A DNA stretch of 64,000 bases, taken from Molossus alvarezi. Its lineage: Eukaryota; Chordata; Mammalia; Chiroptera; Molossidae. Both the position numbers and the translations under genes were made by a program. Position 1 is the first letter of the stretch. Each line of letters opens with the position of its first letter. The stretch spans positions 1 to 64,000 of the forward strand of contig JBAWUJ010000130.1 of assembly GCA_037176705.1 (NCBI GenBank), written 5' to 3'. Shown here one piece after another: positions 9,643 to 20,094 of the stretch. The notes under the pieces are model-generated. The model searched no databases and was not told the DNA's origin. It saw nothing but the letters and a program-made list of their open reading frames with translations.

Positions 9643-10330
9643 AGGGTTAAATCAAATCTTTGATTCTAAAGTGTCCGCAATTTCTTCCTGATAGGGAGTG
9701 CTAAGAACCATGAGCTTAACAGCCTGTACTTTTTTCTCTAAAAAAATGCATTAAGCAATTAATTAGGATTGGGCCACAAGTTAATATTAATAGGAGGAGG
9801 AGGAGGGGCTCACAAGGCCAGTGATAAGAGTAGTGAACCATGGGGGCCAATTAAAGAGGTTCTCATACCAATTCCTAGAGGTGGATAGAGCCTGTTCTCA
9901 TTCATCTAGTCACTGTCTAACTAATTTTATGCTTTCTCTAATAATACAAGATTGGTTAGCATAAAAGCAACAGGTTTCTCCTAAGGCTAAACAGAGAAGA
10001 AATAAACCTGTGGAATAATGTTAGCAAGAATACATAAGTCTTTGGTTCCAATGGGAAAGACACAGGGAGTCAGTCCTAAGGCACAAGCAAACCAAGTCCC
10101 GGGGGGTGCAGTTGAGACCCAAGTCTCTTGTGATGAGGGGCTTAATGGGGTCAGGGTGGTAGCATCCCCACATGAGTCTGCATAAGGGTAAGAGCTTAGG
10201 TTGTAGTTGCTGATGATGAAGCATGTCCCCTGTCCTTGTAGGACTCTGAGGGTCAGGCAGGGCGCATACCTTCATAGCAGTGTCCGCCCTTGAGTGCATC
10301 TAAATTGGGTAGGTGCTTTACTGGCAATCA
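9643..10330 (-). pseudogene. env: Gammaretroviral env remnant (ERV D)
   Basis: The piece next to the polypurine tract encodes a transmembrane-subunit C-terminus with a QAVKLMVL cytoplasmic-tail-like stretch (about 9.71-9.74 kb) and, at about 9.94-9.98 kb, a CCFY segment fitting the CX6CC region followed by the heptad-like IRESIKLVRQ. At about 10.03-10.1 kb a PPGTWFAC..GLTPC signature of the surface-subunit C-terminal part is readable. Stops are frequent. Most of the surface subunit (over 1 kb) is absent. Confidence 0.7.
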
Positions 10331-11420
10331 GAGTCAGGAATGAGATTAGGAGGAAACCCTGGAGAGCTTTATCTTCAGGAGATCCTTGGTCCCCTGTAAG
10401 GCCCATTGTTCAGGTAATTGCTCAGGGTGTGCTTTCTTTACCCGAGTGTGGTGAATCCCAAATTTCCATCCTGCTATTTTCAGAGCAGTGGGCGTAGTCA
10501 GGATAACAGGAAAAAGGCCAGTCCAGCGAGGCTCGAGGGAAGCAGGCTGATGTTTCTTGACCCAGACCCACTCACCAGGGGTGAAGTCATGCGGTGGTAT
10601 CTGGGGTGTCCTGGTTGGGGTCTGGTGTCCTTGATTGGCTGTCGGGTCTGTTCTCTCAGTCTCTGGATTGCCTGCAAAGAGCTGAGGAGGCTATGGTTAC
10701 CTAGGTTGGCTAAGATCTCGTCCCCGATTTTGGGTAGAATAGGGGGAGGTCGGCCAAACATGATTTCAAATGGGGTGAAACACTTAAGATAAGGGGTACA
10801 GCACACATGAAGGAGGGCAAAGGAAGGAGCCTTACCCAGTTATCACCCGTCTCAAGGTGGAGCTTAGTTAAATTTCCTTTAATGTCCTATTCATTCTTTT
10901 TACCTGTCCTGAACTCTGAGGCCTGTAGACAAAATGCAATTTCCAAGTAATCCCTAAAGCTTTAGCTAACAATTTTGTAGTTTGCGCAATGAATGCTAGG
11001 CCATTGTTGGACCCCAGAGCTAGAGGGATGCCAAATCGGGGGACTATCGCAGAGAGCAGTAACTGGGCTACCGTGGTTGCAGTTTCAGTCTTGGTAGGAA
11101 AAGCCTCAGTCCAGCCGGAGTAGGTATCTATAAAAACAAGCAGATATTTATAGCTATATTGGCCAGAGGTGACCTTAGTAAAGTCAATTTCCCAGTGGTC
11201 ACTAGGAGCTGTGTCTCTTTCTCGGGTACCAAGATCTGTTTTTTTCCAAGGGTGAGAGTTTACTTGGGCACAGGCAGGGCATCTCCTTATTTCAGATTCT
11301 GTCCATCTGTTGAGGTTTGGGACATAAAAGTCCAGGGCTATGAGACTGGAGAGTTTAGTCTTGTCCAGGTGGGTGCCCTGATGCAGCTAAAAGATCAGTT
11401 CTTGGTCTAGGGCTGCAGGT
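10331..11420 (-). pseudogene. pol: Gammaretroviral integrase remnant (ERV D pol)
   Basis: The minus strand can be followed through zinc-finger-like cysteines (CPAC at about 11.27 kb), the core domain (HWEIDFTKV at about 11.18 kb), SSGQVKRMNRTLKE at about 10.87-10.91 kb, and the C-terminal part open from 10806 to 10498 (TPFEIMFGRPPPILP, QRLREQ). The motif that is normally SDNGP reads SNNG at about 11.01 kb: the catalytic aspartate codon is changed to asparagine. Frame changes and stops are also present. Confidence 0.8.
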
Positions 11421-12201
11421 AAGAGGATCCTCCCATTGGAGAGAAGCCTCCAGCATCTAGACCCCTGGTTACAGTTGAGCCTCTGTCCAAGTTCTTCTTC
11501 CTCTTGCCTATAGAAGGGCTCTTTGGGAAGGCTTTCCCCTAGGACTGGAAGGATCTCTAGTGGCCCCACTGGTCTTAGGGCAGACTCCTTGGCTTTCTGA
11601 TCAGTGAAGGCATTCCCCTTAGCTTCAGGGGTGTCAAAGTTCTGGTGGTCCCGGCAGTGGATAATGGCCACTTTTGTTGGTAGCCAAATGGCCTCTAAGA
11701 GGGCAAGAATTTCTTTTTTATTTGTTTTTCTCCTGAGGTTAGGAGTCCCCTTTCTTGGTAGAGGGCCCCGTGGACATGAGCTGTGGTGAAGGCATACAGG
11801 CTGTCAGTGTAGATGTTTACTGACTTGCCTTTTGCCCATCTTAAAGCCTGAGTGAGAGCAATTAGTTCAGCTGTCTGAGCTGAAGTCCCGTGCCCTAGTG
11901 CCTTGGCCCAGATGACCTTATCTTGCGTGACTACCACTGCTCCCGCATATCAGACTCCTTCCCGGATGAAGCTGCTCCCATCTGTATAGAGAGCATGCTC
12001 TGGTGTTGAGAGAGGGTTGTCAGTTAGGTCAGACCTCAGGTTAGTTAGAGTCTCAAGAATGTCTGAGCAATCATGAAGGGGAGCCTGAGGGTCATCATCA
12101 GACAGCAGGGCAGCTGGATTGAGGGCAGAGGTCTTCAGAAACTGGATTTGAGAGGAGTTTAAGATGAGTACCTGGTATTGGGTGATCCGGGCGTTAGACA
12201 T
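11421..12201 (-). pseudogene. pol: Retroviral RNase H remnant (ERV D pol)
   Basis: Three successive open pieces on the minus strand make a nearly complete RNase H: YTDGSSFIREG (about 11.96-11.99 kb), then after an in-frame stop at about 11,949 [10 protein letters not shown] and IYTDSLYAF (11695-11937), then AIIHCRDHQ and PEAKGN (about 11.58-11.67 kb). These are the catalytic Asp/Glu and His landmarks of the gammaretroviral enzyme, which degrades RNA in RNA/DNA hybrids. Confidence 0.82.
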
Positions 12202-12762
12202 GCACCAGTCTGGAGGGCTCCTGAGGAGAGCCTCAACAGAGTGTGCCCCAATAATCTGGAGGTCTTGCCCTAGGGTTAGCTTGGATGCTTCTTTAACTAA
12301 AATAGCAGTAGCTGCTATGGCTCACAGGCAACTGGGCCATCCGGAGGCTACCGAGTCTAATCTCTTACATAGGTAGGCAACTGGTCTCTTCCAGGGCCCT
12401 AATGATTGGGTTAGGACCTTTTTGGCAATGCCTTGAGTCTCAGATGAAGATCTGAAAGTGTTTAGCAATATCAGGCAGAGCTAGGGCCGGTTCAGACATT
12501 AAGGCCACTTTTAGTTTCTCAAAGGCCTGTTGTTCTATCTCAGTCCAGATTAAGGCATTGTCCTTTTCCCCTGTTCTGGTATAGAGAGGTTTAGCCATCT
12601 TGGCAAAGCTAGGGATCCAGAGGCGGCAGTACCCTACAACCGCAAGAAATTTCTGAACCTGTCTCTTGGTTGTGGGGGTAGGAATTTTCATGACCACCTC
12701 TATTCTGCTATTGGGAAGCGACCCTTTTCCTTCTTTGAGTTTATAACCTAGGTAGGTCACAG
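12202..12762 (-). pseudogene. pol: Reverse transcriptase C-terminal remnant (ERV D)
   Basis: A 106-codon open stretch (12440-12760) encodes the thumb/connection region, including TYLGYKL, RQVQKFLAVVGYCRLWIP and AFEKLK, typical of gammaretroviral RT. The polymerase active site (YxDD) should lie beyond 12,762 but the sequence changes abruptly to L1 there, so the rest of pol, gag and the 5' LTR are missing. Confidence 0.82.
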
Positions 12763-14213
12763 TGGTGGTGCATAATCTAGTAATGTGATTCTTCCAACTT
12801 TGCTCTTCTTTTTCAAGATTGCTGTGGCTAGTTTAGGTCTTTTTTGGTTCCATATGAACTTTTGAAGTATGTGTTCTAGTTTTGTGAAGTATGTCATTGG
12901 TATTTTGATGGGGATTGCACTGAATTTATAGATTGCATTGGGTAGTATAGACATTTTTATGATGTTAATTCTTTCAATCCATGAACAAGGTATGTGCTTC
13001 CACTTTTAAATATCTTCCTCTATTTCTTTTTCAGTGACCTGTAGTTTTTTGTGAATAGGTACTTTATTTCTTTGTTTAAGTTTATGCCTAGTTATCTTAA
13101 TTTTTTTGCCACGATGGTAAATGGGATTGTTTTTTAGTTTCTCTTTATGCGAGTTTATTATTGGTGTATAAGAATGCCATTGATTTCTTGATGTTAATTT
13201 TGTATCCTGCTACTTTGCCAAATTCATTTATTAAGTCTAGTAAATTTTTGATGGAGTCTTTGGAGTTTTTTTACATATATTATCATGTCATCTGTGACTA
13301 ATGATATTTTCACTTTCTCCTTTCCAGTTTAGATCCCCTTTATTTTTTATTCCTGTCTAAATGCTTTGGGTAAGTACTATGTTAAATAAGAGTGGTGACA
13401 GTGGGCATTTTTGCCTTGTTCCTGTTCTTAAGGAAACTGCTTTTAATTTTTGCTCATTGAGTATGACGTAGGCTGTATGTCTTTCATATATGGCCTTTAT
13501 TATGTCAAAGTATGATCTCTTTAGTCACAGATTGATGAGCGTTTTTATCGGAAATGGGTCATGGATTTTTTCATATGCTCTTTCAGTGTCCATTGATATG
13601 ATCATATAATTTTTATCTTTTGTTTTGTTTATGTGATGTATCACATTTATTGATTTGAGAATATTGTACCAGCCTTGAATCCCTGGGATTAATCCCTCTT
13701 GGTCACGGTGAATAATTTTTTTGATGTATTGGTAAATTCCATTTGTTAGTATTTTGTTCTGAATTTTGGTGTTTATGTTCATCAGAGATATTGGCTTGTA
13801 GTTTTGTTCTTTGTAGTGTCTTCTTCTGCTTTTGGATTTAGAATCATGCTGGCCTCATAAAACAAGTTTGGAAGTATTTCACCTTCTTAAATTTTTTGAA
13901 GTAGTTTGAGGAGAATGGTATTTGTTCTTTTTTAAATGTTCAGTAAAATTCCCCTGTGTAGCCATCCGGGCCAGGGCTTTTGTTTGCTGGGAGAGTCTTG
14001 ATTACATCTTCAATTTCTTTTGTTCTTATTGGTCTGTTCAAGTTTTCTATTTCTTCCTGGTTCAGTTTTGAGAGACTATGTGTTTCTAGGAATTTGTTTA
14101 TTTCACTTAGATTGTTGAATTTGTTGCCGTATAATTGTTCATAATATTTGTTAACAATCATTTGTATTTTTGTGGTGTCAGTCATTATTTCTTCTCTTTC
14201 ATTTCTTCTTATT
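12763..14213 (-). mobile_element. L1 fragment (ORF2 RT region), outer copy, part 1
   Basis: Minus-strand ORF2 from the region coding SPGPDG.TGEFY (about 13.95 kb) through [17 protein letters not shown] (about 13.55 kb) to [13 protein letters not shown] (about 12.9 kb). It has many stops. The 3' UTR and poly(A) are missing at the ERV D junction, which points to a deletion or recombination rather than a simple insertion. It continues at 15,205 after an inserted younger L1. Confidence 0.85.
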
Positions 14214-15015
14214 TAAGTTAATTTTTAAAATTTTTGTTATAGATGTTTCTCTTTCCCCTCTCTAATTACCCCCCTTCCCCTCCCTACCCAGCCTGTCCCA
14301 AGCTTTGTTGTCCATGACCGTTGTTCATGCATACATGCATATAAGTTCTATGGTTTATTTCTCCCCCTTCACCCCCTGTTCTAGGGATTGTCAGTCTGTA
14401 CCCCACTTCCATGTCTCTAACCCATTTCTTAGACTGTTATGTTCATTATATTCCACAAATAAGTGAGATTATATGATACTTGTCTTTTGCTGTTTGTCTT
14501 GTTTCACTTAGGATAATACTTTCCATGTCTCTTTATGTCGTCTTAAAGGATAAGAGATCTTTCTTTCTTACAGTTGCATAGTACTCCATTGTGTATATGT
14601 ACCACAGCTTTTTTATCCATTCATCTACGGATGGACATTTGGGCTGTTTCCAGATCTTACTTATTGTAAATCGTGCTGCTACAAACATGTGGGTACATAT
14701 ATTCTTTCCAATTGGTGTTTCAGGCTTCTTAGGATATAAGATTTCTAGAAGTGGAATCATTGGGTCAAATGGCCCATACAAATGGCTAAGAGACATATGA
14801 AGAAATGCTGAACATCACTAATCATCAGAGAGATGCAAATTAAAAGAACAATGAGATATCACCTCACACCTGTCAGAATGGCTGTTATCAACAAATTATC
14901 AAACAACAAGAGTTGGCAAAGGTGTGGAGAAAAGGGGACTCTAGTACACTGCTGGTGGGAATGCAGACTGGTGCAGCCACTATGGAAAACAATATGGTTT
15001 TACCTCAAAAAATAA
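14214..15015 (-). mobile_element. Young L1 3' end with 5' inversion (twin priming)
   Basis: From 14,214 to about 14,784 the sequence is an L1 3' UTR and ORF2 C-terminus on the minus strand ([17 protein letters not shown] at about 14.59-14.65 kb). At about 14,785 it flips: 14,785-15,015 is plus-strand ORF2 ([26 protein letters not shown]). The two pieces are adjacent in L1 coordinates, the signature of twin-primed reverse transcription. It sits inside the older L1 between 14,213 and 15,205. Confidence 0.85.
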
Positions 15016-15068
15016 AAAATTGAAATGCCATTCTCTTTCTTCTTTCTCTTTCTTTCTTTCTTTCTTTT

Positions 15069-15124
<56 letters not shown>

Positions 15125-15159
15125 TTTCTTTCTTTCTTTCTTTCTTCTTTCTTTCTTTT

Positions 15160-15192
<33 letters not shown>

Positions 15193-15215
15193 TTTCTTTC
15201 TTCTTTTCTGATTTT
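15016..15215. repeat. (CTTT)n / (AAAG)n microsatellite
   Basis: About 190 bp of CTTT units with occasional CTT and CTTTTT interruptions. It lies exactly at the outer end of the inverted L1 part, so it probably grew from the pyrimidine-rich target sequence or an added stretch at that junction. The Ser/Phe- and Lys/Arg/Glu-rich open frames through it are artefacts of the repeat. Confidence 0.95.
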
Positions 15216-16425
15216 GTGTATTTGAGTTTTTTCTCTTTGTTTCTTGGTGAGTCTAGCTAAGGGTCCATCAATCTTGTTTATCTTTTCAAAGAATGTCATT
15301 TATTTCTGCTCTGATCTTTAGTATTTCCTTCCTTCTACTTGCTTTGTGGTTTTTGTGTGTGTTTATTTTCTAGTTTTTTAAAATGTAAGGTTAGATACAC
15401 AATTAGAAGTGCTTCTTGTTTTTTGAGGTAGGCCTGTAGTGCTATAAACTTTTCACTTAGGCCTGCTTTTGCTGCATCACATAGATTTTGTGTTGTTTTG
15501 TGTTCATTTTTATTGACTTCCAGGAAGGTTTTATTTTGTTCTTGATCTTCTTGGTGACCCATTCATTGTTTAATAATATGCTATTTAGGCTCCATGAGTT
15601 TGAATTGGTGTTTCAGGCTTCTTGAGTTTTTGAGTGTTTTTTGTTTGTTTGTTTGTTTTTATCCTCACCCGAGGACGTTTTTCGATATTTTGTTCAGATA
15701 GAGTGAGAGGGAGAGAGAGAGAGAGAGAAACATCGATGTGAAAGCGACACATTGAGTGGTTGCCACCCATACAACCCAACCAGGGCTGAGGACAAACTGC
15801 AACCAAGGTACGTGCCCTTAGTGGGAACTGAACCCGGGTCTCTCTGGACCGCAGGCCAATGCTCTAACCGCTGAGCCAAACTGGCCAGGGCTTGAGTGTT
15901 TTTATTGTAATAATTTCTAGGTTTATTTCATTGTAATTTGAGAAGGTATTTGATATTATTTCAATCTTTTTGAATTTGTAGAGACTTAATTTGTTTCCTA
16001 ACAAGTGGTCTATCATTGAGAAAAATCTGGATTCAACAGTTTTAGGATGTATTTCTCTGTAGATATTTATTAAATTCATTTGATCTAGTGCATCACTTAT
16101 AATCTTTGTTACCTTGTTAATTTCCTCTCCATAAGATCTATCTAGTGATGTCAGCTGGGTGTTGAAGTCTCTTTGTAAGATTGTATTGCTGTCGATTTAT
16201 TTTTTTATGTCCTCCGGAAGTTTTTCGATGTATTTTGGTGCTTCTATATTGGGTGCATATATTGTTGACCAAGGTTATATCCTCTTGTTAGATAGATCCT
16301 ATCAATAGTATGTAGTGGCTTTCTTTTTCTCTCATTATGACCTTCATTTTGAAATATATTTTATTAGATACAAGTATTGCTACCCCAGTTTTTTTTTTTC
16401 TGTTTTCTTGGCTTATTTTTTTCAT
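15205..16425 (-). mobile_element. L1 fragment (ORF2 endonuclease region), outer copy, part 2
   Basis: This continues the outer minus-strand L1: the RLTKK linker, LWDAAK.-like segment (about 15.47 kb) and IDIYRE.HPK-like endonuclease segment (about 16.05 kb) are readable. It is interrupted by a SINE at 15,642-15,891. It ends at about 16,425, where unrelated sequence begins, so the 5' part of the L1 is absent. Confidence 0.82.
15642..15891 (-). mobile_element. tRNA-derived SINE (Ves-like), full length
   Basis: The head (higher coordinate end) reads on the minus strand as the tRNA-like CCCTGGCCAGTTTGGCTCAG with a box-B-like GGGTTCAGTTCCC; the tail contains the GAGGAT-type end and T-rich complement of an A tail. 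A 12-bp target duplication TTGAGTGTTTTT flanks it (15,630-15,641 and 15,892-15,903). Confidence 0.92.
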
Positions 16426-18160
16426 CCATTCACTATCCCACGGCCCCACCAGAGACTGAGCAGCTGTGTGGCAGGGCTGGTGGGAGCCCAGTGTGTTTAT
16501 GTAAATTCTGTTTTATCTTACTCTTTCCAATGGCTGTCTTGGGGCATTGGTTCTCAGCCAAGGGCAGGAGAGAAGAGCCTATATTGCTTAGCTGTAGGCA
16601 ATTAGGGTAATTTGTGTAGCAAACATCACTCACACTGAGCCTTTCTTGGATGGCTCCCTTTTTCACCTGGGGACGTCCAAGGTTCACTGCCAGTCAGGCC
16701 TGAGTTTCCTTTTTCATTCCAAAGCTTTATTTAGCTTCTAAAATATATTTTCAAATGCACAATGCTTTCTCTGTATCTGTTTCCATCCTTTGTCATGACA
16801 CTGAGCCCAGGCTGCAGCCAAGAGAAAAACACTCTGCAGTGACGAAGACTGTGCAGGAGTCATATCCTAGGAATCCTCTGTTCTCAATGCAGGGTCTATC
16901 CACATCTCACACGTGAGGTCGGTGGCCAGGAAAGGATACAATCATCAGTGCAGCAAATGTGTTCTGTCACATGTGTAAAGGTGTTCAAGTTGACACGGGG
17001 TCTATGGTGACTGAGAAAACCCTGCCAAAATTGAGTTTCTTCAGAAAATAGTGTTGACACAGGCTCTAGAGATTCAGAGAAAACCATGAGTCCTGGCTGG
17101 CAGGACCCCTGTGGATGAGGCCCTGACCTGCTAACAGGAGTGCCTCCTGCCTGAGGTCCAACTCACAACCTAACCCTTCTCTTCCACATTCTTCCAGAAC
17201 CTTCCCAAAGCCTTGAGCCCACCTGAGCCTCTTAGCCTGAAGGAGATTGGGTCTTTGGTTCAGACCAGAGTGAGGCTGGAAGGAGTGGTCAGTGGTTTTC
17301 CACACTCTTCCCCAGCCCCTCCCAGCAAGAACTCTTCATCTCTCCCCCATTCTTCCCTCCTGCTGCCACAGGGCCGCTGATTGATTGGAAGCACCCCAAA
17401 GAATTGACAGTTGTCATAATCACTCAGCGATGCTGACACACCCATTGCCAGGTTGTGCCTGGACACACAGGCACCAGGTTTTCAGGTGGCCCTGGGAGGG
17501 GGAGTTATCAGGTGCAGCAGCAGTGACAGTGATGATGAAAATGTTAGGGGTACTCAGAGGGAAAAACACCATCTTGTGTGCTAGCATTGTGACCACTGTG
17601 TGGAGGTGGCATTGCCACATGCCATGTCTTCTTCTGAAGATGTACTTGGTTGTCCACACTTGGCTTCCTTTCTCCATTGATGACGTCTTTTGGCATCATC
17701 TCCCAGCCCCTCCCCTTTCTTCCCTGTGACACAGACATCATCAGGCAGCCTCAGCCCCACCTCCATTATCAGGCACTAACCCTTCTTTAACTTCCTCAGC
17801 TTGATAGTCCTCAGTGTTTTCCTCCAAACATTTCCTTTGCCCTCCCACTGGCGTCTCAGTCTTCCCCAGTGTGGCTTCTGTCTTATTTGCTCTTATGTTC
17901 TGTGTCCTTTGTCTATAGTTGGTCTTCCTGTGCTCCCTGGGGCCACTCCAGAGTCCCCAAGCCTTCACTCAGGGCCAGCACCCCAGTGTGTTGATGGACT
18001 TCCCATAAATCTTAGGTGTGTGCTTCTTGCAGAGTGGGGAGTGGCGGGCTCTTCACATGCCTGCTGAAAAGACCTCAAGCTGCTCCCTAGATGGGTTCCA
18101 GCTGGAGTTAAGTGTGGGCCTTTGTCACTAATCACCAACTCAGTTTAAAATTTTAGCTGG
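16426..18160. other. Unassigned, possibly unique DNA
   Basis: Moderate GC, no recognised repeat and no coding pattern. Short open frames (up to 114 codons at 17,385-17,729) overlap on both strands without a codon signature. An 'AGCCCCTCCC...TTCTTCCCT' motif occurs twice (about 17.31-17.36 and 17.70-17.73 kb), which hints at internal duplication. The CT-rich minisatellite begins after it. Confidence 0.4.
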
Positions 18161-18164
18161 TTCT

Positions 18165-18800
18165 TGCTCCCCACAGCCCCTCACTGTCCCTTCACCTATT
18201 CCCCTTGCCCAGCCCCTTCAGGGTCCCTAGTGTTCCTTGTTTTTCTCCTTACTGGGGCCCTCATTCCCCTGCCTTGCATCTTTAAAGGAGTGTGTCTTGT
18301 CCCTTCTTCCCTTCCTCATTCCTGGAAGGTCCCCTGGCCCTTTGCCTTGCCTCTTCTTAATGTCCACTGTCCATCCAACCCAGCCTCTACCATGGTGAAT
18401 GTTTGTCCCCCATGCCCCACCTACTCCTAGGTCCCTAGTCAACCTCCCCAGCCTCTCCATAGAGGGTGCTATGTACTTTCTGTTTTGCTCCCTCCATGGA
18501 GTGTCCTTTGTTTCAATGATCTGCCTCCTCTTAGTGTTTCCTGTCTCTCTCTATGGGAAGTCCCGTTACTCCTGCCCTGTCTCTTTCCTGGAGGGTCTAT
18601 CATCTCACTGGCCTGACTCTACCTTGGAGGATATTTTGTACCATATGCCCTGTTTAGAGTCAAGAATTCCTTTCTACCAGCCCCACCCCACAATAGAGGG
18701 TATTTTATTTTTTTATTCAGCTACCACTACAATGCCCAGCTTTCCTTCCTTTTCTGATTTACAAACATGCTGTTGTCCTTTGTGACCCCTCTATTGATAT
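18165..18800 (+). repeat. CT-rich minisatellite, left block
   Basis: Diverged units of about 33-40 bp built on CCATGGAGGGT followed by a pyrimidine run. The composite pattern 'ctactcctaggtccctagtcaacc' ... CCATAGAGGGTGCTATGTACTTT ... CCATGGAGTGTCC here (18,422-18,510) recurs at 24.51-24.59, 28.47-28.55 and 29.19-29.25 kb. The block is the left end of the array that resumes at 24.31 kb; an ERV/L1 cluster now separates the two. Confidence 0.85.
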
Positions 18801-19264
18801 TGTTACAATGATCCAGTGAGATAATCAGAGATGCACAGCTGAATTGTAAAGTAGTGCTTTATTTGCCAGCAGGCTGGGGGTATAACTTCCCTAATTGCAG
18901 CCCCAAACCTTTGTTGCCTGCTTATAAAGGCTCAAACTACATTCTCTTAGCACTGCTTTTGGTGCTGTTAAGGGAGTAATGAAGCTAATATGAGAGGAGC
19001 TTTTTCAAAAGCAAGAGAGGAACTGTTACAGGGGACAAGAGGAGCTGTTACAAAGGTCAGGGTAAGACCAATCATTAATCACTTTCTATTTTATGGTCCC
19101 TCCAAGCTTCCCAAGGCCATTATTTACTCCCTTAACTTTATAGTTCTTCTAGGTGCCAGTCTCAGGTTGTTTTGAAACTGCTTTGGTGTGTATATGTCTG
19201 AACAATTGGTCAGAATGGAATGAAGTAGCCTAGTTTATTTCTCACTTGTTTTATGTAGAAGCCA
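18801..19264 (-). mobile_element. ERV 3' LTR inside the minisatellite
   Basis: On the minus strand it starts TGGCTTCTACATAAAAC (19,264) and ends CATTGTAACA (18,801), 464 bp. TTTATAAG (complement of 18,922-18,929) and AATAAA (complement of 18,858-18,863) are present. Same family and orientation as the LTRs at 3.35 and 36.5 kb. No primer binding site follows its end; the flank is minisatellite, so it is the 3' LTR. Confidence 0.85.
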
Positions 19265-19450
19265 AATCGTTGACTTTTCTTCCTCCTCTGGGTCAGGTCT
19301 ATATTGTCCCTTAATTACAAGGAGTTTTATAGAATTTATTCTCCTCTGTATATTTTTCATGAGGTAGTTCATTATACATGGTCCAAAGGTTAGGAGTAAG
19401 CATAATATGACCAGAAACTAGTGATGGCTGATAATAAAGTTGTTAGCCAT
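19265..19450 (-). pseudogene. env: env transmembrane C-terminal remnant
   Basis: The minus strand just upstream of the LTR encodes a hydrophobic segment ending LTFGPCIMNYL followed by a cytoplasmic-tail-like INSIKLLVIKGQY. This is the usual end of gammaretroviral env (membrane anchor plus tail). The rest of the provirus is missing, replaced by L1 sequence from 19,459. Confidence 0.7.
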
Positions 19451-20094
19451 AAAGAATAAACTTTTTTAAATTAATTTATTTTTGTTACAGATGTTTCTCC
19501 TTTTCCCCCACTGATTCTCCCCTCCCCTCTCCCTGGCTTTGATGTCCATGTTCATTGTTCATTGTTTATGTTTTGTTGTGAGGTCAGTCTCTTGTAACCA
19601 ATGTTTAAGTCATGTTTTCTATCCATTCAGCTACCCTGTGTCTCTTAATTGGATGTTTTAATTTATTTACTTTAAAGGTTTTTATTGCTGTGTTCTTATT
19701 TATTGTTATTTTATTTATTATGGTTATGTTTCTCTCCCTATTGCTTCTGCTTACCACAGTAATCTTTTTAACATTTTTTGCAGTGATAGTTTGGTGTTAA
19801 TATAATCCCTTAGCCTTGTTTGTGTGTCTGGAAATTTCTGAATCATCTTGTATTTTGAGTGATAGCCTTGCTGGTTAGAGCAGTCATGAATTCAGGTCCT
19901 TATTTTTTATTACCTTTAATACTTCATGCCATTCCCTTCTGGCCTGAAGTGTTTCTGTAGAAAAATTAGCTGATAGCCTTATGGAAACTTCTTTATATGT
20001 AACCTGTTTCTTATGTCTTCGTGCCATTAGGAGTCTGCTTTTTCTTTATCTTTTGGCATTTAAATTATGATAGATATTAAAATGGGCCTGTTTG

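Noticed and set aside
15000..15299. Lys/Glu/Arg-rich and Ser/Phe/Leu-rich open frames
   Set aside because: Artefacts of the CTTT microsatellite.
17385..17729. 114-codon open frame in unassigned DNA
   Set aside because: Overlapping frames of 60-85 codons on the opposite strand and no recognisable motif; expected by chance in this composition.
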